Below are positions 45,099 to 49,118 of a stretch of 49,118 nt of DNA, piece after piece (positions within the stretch are counted from its first letter, which is position 1; every line of letters begins with the position of its first letter). Both the position numbers and the translations under genes were made by a program. Source of the DNA: an uncultured Colwellia sp. (GTDB taxonomy: Bacteria > Pseudomonadota > Gammaproteobacteria > Enterobacterales > Alteromonadaceae). The notes under the pieces were generated by a model, which saw nothing but the letters and a program-made list of their open reading frames with translations, was not told where the DNA came from and searched no databases. The DNA lies in the NCBI GenBank assembly GCA_913058405.1, contig CAJXRC010000011.1, forward strand, positions 1 through 49,118, given 5' to 3'.

Positions 45099-45644
45099 TT
45101 ACTTATTTTTCACTGGCATTTGATAATGTACCGCATCAAAATCGCCAATTGGATCTTCATGTAAATAAGCTCTGATAAATTTCATACCCATTTTTTTCAT
45201 CACGCCTACCGAAGCTAAATTGTCAGCCACGGCAAGTGCCGAAACATGAGTGACATCAGTATTAGCAACTACCGCATCTTTTATCGCTATTGCCGCTTCT
45301 GTAGCATAACCTCTTCCCCAAGTAGCTTGGAAAAACCGCCAACCCAACTCTAAATCCTTAGTGTCGGGTGACTCGGTAAAAAATGACATAGGACGGATTA
45401 ATACCCAACCTAAATACTCATCAGTTACTTTGTTTGATACTTGCCAAATTCCCCAGCCTAATTCACTGTTTCGGTATTTTTTCATACGCGGAATAAATAC
45501 GCTGTTAACTTGTTCTATGCTGGTGGGAGTACCACCATTTAGAAACTTCATCACTGCTGGGTCTTGATCTATCTCCCATAATGCTTGGGCATCTTTAGAA
45601 TCCATTAATCTAAACTTTAGTCGTTCACTATTATTGATGTGCAT
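45099..45644 (-). CDS. RimJ/RimL-type GNAT N-acetyltransferase
   Basis: The 181-residue protein (from ATG 45644, AGGAA upstream) carries the ribosomal-protein-alanine acetyltransferase type GNAT fold: LKFRLMDSKDAQALWEIDQD, ELGWRFFQATWGRGYATEAA (acetyl-CoA loop WGRGYATEA), NLASVGVMKKMGMKFI. The substrate is unknown; many relatives modify small molecules or peptides. The longer frame from 45680 is not needed. It lies 92 bp downstream of uvrA on the same strand and may be read from it. Confidence 0.87.
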   Translation of the reverse strand: MHINNSERLKFRLMDSKDAQALWEIDQDPAVMKFLNGGTPTSIEQVNSVFIPRMKKYRNSELGWGIWQVSNKVTDEYLGWVLIRPMSFFTESPDTKDLELGWRFFQATWGRGYATEAAIAIKDAVVANTDVTHVSALAVADNLASVGVMKKMGMKFIRAYLHEDPIGDFDAVHYQMPVKNK

Positions 45645-45736
45645 AAAATTCCTATTAAAAGAAGGAGAGGAGTGAAGCATAACGCACGTTCTTATACGTT
45701 ATACTGCGTGCCGTATTTGTTGTTAACGTTAAGGCT

Positions 45737-48568
45737 TTATTTCGACGCTAACAAGGGTTTTAAAAATCGCGCTGTATGCGAAGTTTTATGTTTGGCAACT
45801 TGCTCAGGCGTGCCTGTTACTAAAATTTCACCACCACCCGCGCCGCCTTCAGGACCTAAATCGATTACCCAATCGGCCGTTTTAACTACATCTAAGTTAT
45901 GTTCAATCACTACGATGGTATTACCATGATCACGTAATCGATGAATAACATGGAGCAATTGTTTGATATCGTGAAAATGCAAACCTGTAGTTGGCTCATC
46001 TAAAATATACAAAGTTTTACCTGTATCACGTTTTGATAACTCTTTTGACAGTTTAACGCGTTGTGCTTCACCGCCCGAAAGGGTGATTGCTGACTGTCCG
46101 AGTTTGATATAGCCTAAACCGACATCGAGTAAAGTTTGCAACTTGCGGTTAACCGCCGGAATAGCTTTGAAAAAGTCAAAAGCATCTTCAATGGTCAAGT
46201 CCAATACTTGGTGAATATTTTTACCTTTGTATAATACTTCTAACGTTTCACGATTATAACGTTTGCTTTTACATACATCACAAGGCACATAAACGTCAGG
46301 TAAAAAATGCATCTCTACCTTGATCATGCCGTCACCTTGGCAGGCTTCACAACGTCCGCCTTTAACATTAAAGCTAAAGCGACCCGCTTTATAACCTCTT
46401 GAACGCGACTCCTGCGTGGCAGAGAATATATCGCGCACCGCAGTAAATATGCCGGTGTAAGTTGCAGGATTTGAACGCGGTGTTCTGCCTATTGGGCTTT
46501 GATCAATATCAATAACTTTATCTAGATGTTCTAAACCACGAATACTTTTGTAAGGCGCAGGCTCATCAATCGTCGCGCCATTAAGTTCAATATGCGCTAA
46601 TTTATATAAGGTATCGTTAATGAGTGTTGATTTACCAGAGCCGGAAACGCCAGTTATACAGGTCATTAAACCAGTAGGAATAACTAAGTCGACATTTTTT
46701 AAGTTATTACCGGTAGCACCCGTAAGTTTAACAACTTTTTTCTTATCAAAGGCATGACGTTTCTTAGGTATTTCAATGCTTTCAACGCCAGAAAGGTACT
46801 TACCTGTTAGAGACTCTTTACAGGCTAATATGTCATCTACTGTGCCTTGTGCGATAATTTCGCCGCCGTGTACACCAGCGCCTGGGCCAATATCCACCAC
46901 AAAATCTGCTGCACGAATGGCATCTTCATCATGCTCAACCACAATCACGGTATTCCCTAAGTCACGCAGGTGAACTAAGGTACTGAGTAAGCGTTCATTA
47001 TCACGTTGATGAAGACCAATAGAGGGTTCATCTAAAACATACATGACACCTACCAAACCTGCGCCAATTTGGCTTGCAAGTCTTATTCTTTGAGCTTCAC
47101 CACCGGACAGGGTATTTGCACCACGTGATAAATTGAGGTAATTAAGGCCAACGTTCACTAAAAATCCTAAACGTTCATTGACCTCTTTTAATATTTTCTC
47201 TGCAACTTGTGCTTTTTGACCTGTGAGGGTTAAGCCTTGGAAAAAGTCTAGGGCATCACTAATGGAAAATTCAGCCACGACAGTTAATGGTGTATCTTCG
47301 ATAAAGACATTACGAGCCTCTAAGCGTAATCGACTACCATTACAATCAGGGCAATGTTGCGAATTAAGGTATTTGCCTAGCTCTTCACGTACTGCGTTTG
47401 ATTCGGTTTCTTTATAACGACGTTGCATATTATTGATGATGCCTTCAAAGGGATGCTTACGCACCACAACATCACCGCGGTCGTTCATGTATTTAAATTC
47501 AATTTCTTGCTCATCACTACCATAAAGCACCACTTTTTGGGCTTTCGCAGATAACTTATTAAACGGTGTATCCACCTGAAATTTGTAATGATCGGCAAGC
47601 GCTTGTAGCATTTGAAAGTAATAAAAATTACGTTTATCCCAACCACGAACTGCACCGCCAGCAAGACTTAATTCCTTGTTAGCAATAACGCGAGTGCTAT
47701 CAAAGTATTGTTCAATACCTAAACCATCACAGGTTTGACAAGCACCAGCAGGATTATTAAAAGAGAATAAACGTGGCTCTAATTCTTGCATGCTGTAACC
47801 ACAATGTGGACAAGCAAAGTTAGCTGAGAAAAGTAACTCTTCACGATCAGGCTCATCCATAAAGGCAACTTTCGCGGTACCTGCTGTTAAAGTTAAGGTT
47901 GTTTCAAAAGACTCTGAAAGGCGTAATTGAATATCTTCACGCACTTTTATACGGTCAACGACAACTTCTATGGTGTGCTTTTTATGTAACTCTAACGGCG
48001 GTGGATCGGATAAATCACAAACCTCACCATCAATACGTGCACGAATAAAACCTTGGGCAGCTAAGTTATCGAGTAGCTTTATATGTTCCCCTTTACGGCC
48101 TTGTATAATAGGCGCAAGTAGCATCACTTTCGTGCCTTCTTCGAGCTCTAAAACTTTATCAACCATTTGCGAAACAGTTTGTGCTGCTAGCGCTTGACCG
48201 TGCTCAGGACAACGCGGCTCCCCAACTCTGGCATAAAGCAAACGCAAGTAATCATATATCTCAGTGATGGTACCTACGGTTGAACGTGGGTTATGAGAGG
48301 TTGATTTTTGCTCGATGGAGATAGCGGGTGATAAACCTTCAATATGATCAACATCAGGCTTTTCCATTAAGGATAAAAATTGACGAGCATAAGCGGAAAG
48401 TGATTCAACGTAGCGACGTTGTCCCTCAGCGTAGAGCGTATCAAAGGCAAGAGAAGATTTTCCTGAACCTGAAAGGCCGGTAATTACTACGAGTTTATCT
48501 CGAGGTATTGTTAAACTAATGTCTTTGAGGTTATGCGTGCGAGCACCTCTGACTTCAATACTTTTCAT
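45737..48568 (-). CDS. uvrA: Excinuclease ABC subunit A (UvrA)
   Basis: UvrA is the damage-recognition ATPase of nucleotide excision repair. The 943-residue length is standard. Two ABC ATPase modules are visible: Walker [11 protein letters not shown] and [10 protein letters not shown], signatures [16 protein letters not shown] and [15 protein letters not shown], and Walker [14 protein letters not shown] and [13 protein letters not shown]. Zinc modules are CPHC...CQTC in the first half and CEAC...CDVC in the second. A LexA box lies about 97 bp upstream, so the gene is probably in the SOS regulon as in E. coli. No ssb gene is adjacent, unlike in E. coli. Confidence 0.98.
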   Translation of the reverse strand: MKSIEVRGARTHNLKDISLTIPRDKLVVITGLSGSGKSSLAFDTLYAEGQRRYVESLSAYARQFLSLMEKPDVDHIEGLSPAISIEQKSTSHNPRSTVGTITEIYDYLRLLYARVGEPRCPEHGQALAAQTVSQMVDKVLELEEGTKVMLLAPIIQGRKGEHIKLLDNLAAQGFIRARIDGEVCDLSDPPPLELHKKHTIEVVVDRIKVREDIQLRLSESFETTLTLTAGTAKVAFMDEPDREELLFSANFACPHCGYSMQELEPRLFSFNNPAGACQTCDGLGIEQYFDSTRVIANKELSLAGGAVRGWDKRNFYYFQMLQALADHYKFQVDTPFNKLSAKAQKVVLYGSDEQEIEFKYMNDRGDVVVRKHPFEGIINNMQRRYKETESNAVREELGKYLNSQHCPDCNGSRLRLEARNVFIEDTPLTVVAEFSISDALDFFQGLTLTGQKAQVAEKILKEVNERLGFLVNVGLNYLNLSRGANTLSGGEAQRIRLASQIGAGLVGVMYVLDEPSIGLHQRDNERLLSTLVHLRDLGNTVIVVEHDEDAIRAADFVVDIGPGAGVHGGEIIAQGTVDDILACKESLTGKYLSGVESIEIPKKRHAFDKKKVVKLTGATGNNLKNVDLVIPTGLMTCITGVSGSGKSTLINDTLYKLAHIELNGATIDEPAPYKSIRGLEHLDKVIDIDQSPIGRTPRSNPATYTGIFTAVRDIFSATQESRSRGYKAGRFSFNVKGGRCEACQGDGMIKVEMHFLPDVYVPCDVCKSKRYNRETLEVLYKGKNIHQVLDLTIEDAFDFFKAIPAVNRKLQTLLDVGLGYIKLGQSAITLSGGEAQRVKLSKELSKRDTGKTLYILDEPTTGLHFHDIKQLLHVIHRLRDHGNTIVVIEHNLDVVKTADWVIDLGPEGGAGGGEILVTGTPEQVAKHKTSHTARFLKPLLASK

Positions 48569-48664
48569 GCGTTTTTTAACTCTAATGGCGATAAAATAGA
48601 ACCGACGATTATGTCATATAAATTACAGTATAAAAACTAATCTAGGGCAGAATATGGAAATAAA

Positions 48665-48680
48665 CTGTTTATTTTTACAG
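48665..48680. promoter_or_regulatory. LexA (SOS) box upstream of uvrA
   Basis: CTGTTTATTTTTACAG is a perfect CTGT-N8-ACAG match. On the minus strand it lies just upstream of a TATACT -10-like element near 48629-48634, suited to repress uvrA. Confidence 0.85.
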
Positions 48681-48755
48681 TGTCTTACTTGCGCTTCAAA
48701 AAAGAAAGAAATGGTGAGCAGATGAAGCGAAATTTAACATGGCGACAAAAGTATC

Positions 48756-49067
48756 TATACCCGTTCTACTGGAATATGAATGATTCAGCTGGAATTATGA
48801 ATGCCTTTAGATAAGGCATTGATTGAAGAGAATAGTTATTCTATTGTCGAAATCAATAACGAAGCATAAAGCGTTTCTAAATAGCTGCTTGGGGAAGGCT
48901 TAGCAAATCAGACTCTGCGTTACCTTTCTTTGTAAGGGCGCTACATGGATGGTGTTTTTAAATAATGCAGGAGCATATTCTCCTGAACAACACTTAATAA
49001 AAAATGCGCCTTGATCATGAAGCGCTCAGACTTCCTGAAACGAGCACTTTCAAGTAGAGCGGGTATA
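48756..49067. repeat. Dispersed intergenic repeat, type B, 312 bp
   Basis: Ends TATACCCGTTCTACT and AGTAGAGCGGGTATA are inverted at 14 of 15 positions. The interior has TCAGCTGGAATTATGAATGC, AAGGCATTGATTGAAGAGAA, TAGTTATTCTATTGTCGAAA, and GGAGCATATTCTCCTGAA shared with the 40729 copy. Confidence 0.9.
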
Positions 49068-49118
49068 TACCCGTTACCAATCAAAGTGCAGAATTTCAGT
49101 GGGAATTAAAACCACTTT
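49066..49118. repeat. Partial type B repeat cut by the window end
   Basis: It starts TATACCCGTTACCAATCAAA, directly abutting the previous element at a shared TATA. These 53 bases closely match the inverted right end of the 9036-9298 copy. The contig stops inside it, as expected for an assembly break at a repeat. Confidence 0.85.

Noticed and set aside
48724-48816. Short ORF starting ATGAAGCGA upstream of the repeat near the right end
   Set aside because: About 30 codons, running into the repeat; no supporting signal.

Overview
The window is AT-rich DNA from a marine gammaproteobacterium. Gene content and protein style (SrmB, FldB, DusC, RluF, UvrA, OprO/P-type porin, hut genes) suggest Alteromonadales, probably Colwellia or a close relative. 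That placement is inferred from the proteins, not from an alignment. The sequence looks like a complete assembly contig. Bases 1-22 match the end of the Nextera Read 2 transposase adapter, and the right end stops inside a dispersed repeat. No rRNA, tRNA, CRISPR array, prophage or IS transposase was seen.

Layout. (i) 1-6400 is a polyhydroxyalkanoate (PHA) block: a truncated phaR-like regulator, class I synthase phaC, intracellular depolymerase phaZ, 3-hydroxybutyrate dehydrogenase and acetoacetyl-CoA reductase phaB. Together these make, break down and recycle 3-hydroxybutyrate polymer; a beta-ketothiolase and phasin are not in the window. (ii) 6500-14800 holds an orphan fetB-like permease, recJ, dsbC, fldB, srmB, an OprO/P-type porin and aqpZ. 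The E. coli fldB-xerD-dsbC-recJ neighbourhood is recognisable, but xerD is absent. (iii) 14800-23700 holds the TIGR03545/TIGR03546 membrane-protein pair, yaaA, transaldolase, an alpha/beta hydrolase, eno and pyrG. (iv) 24300-28000 holds a GNAT-thioesterase fusion, an exported SnoaL-like protein, a Rossmann-fold protein, a small membrane ORF and dusC.

(v) 28050-35200 is a histidine-degradation locus: a LysR regulator divergent from hutH-hutU, then hutC divergent from hutI. A perfect 16-bp palindrome lies in the hutC-hutI gap and is the likely HutC operator. HutU is the long form, about 674 residues. (vi) 35500-39900 is a tight three-gene operon: a periplasmic cupredoxin, a membrane sensor with degenerate GGDEF and intact EAL domains, and an outer-membrane beta-barrel. 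It looks like a copper- or redox-linked c-di-GMP module. (vii) 40000-48600 holds a glycerophosphodiesterase, rluF, a propionyl-CoA synthetase, a small HTH regulator, a GNAT acetyltransferase and uvrA with an upstream LexA box.

The most striking unexplained feature is a family of dispersed intergenic repeats, about 45-320 bp long. They have inverted termini beginning TATACC and share an internal core. At least ten full, mini or partial copies occur here. Many end within about 5-75 bp of a start codon, so they probably form leader or promoter regions. They resemble non-autonomous MITE-like elements.
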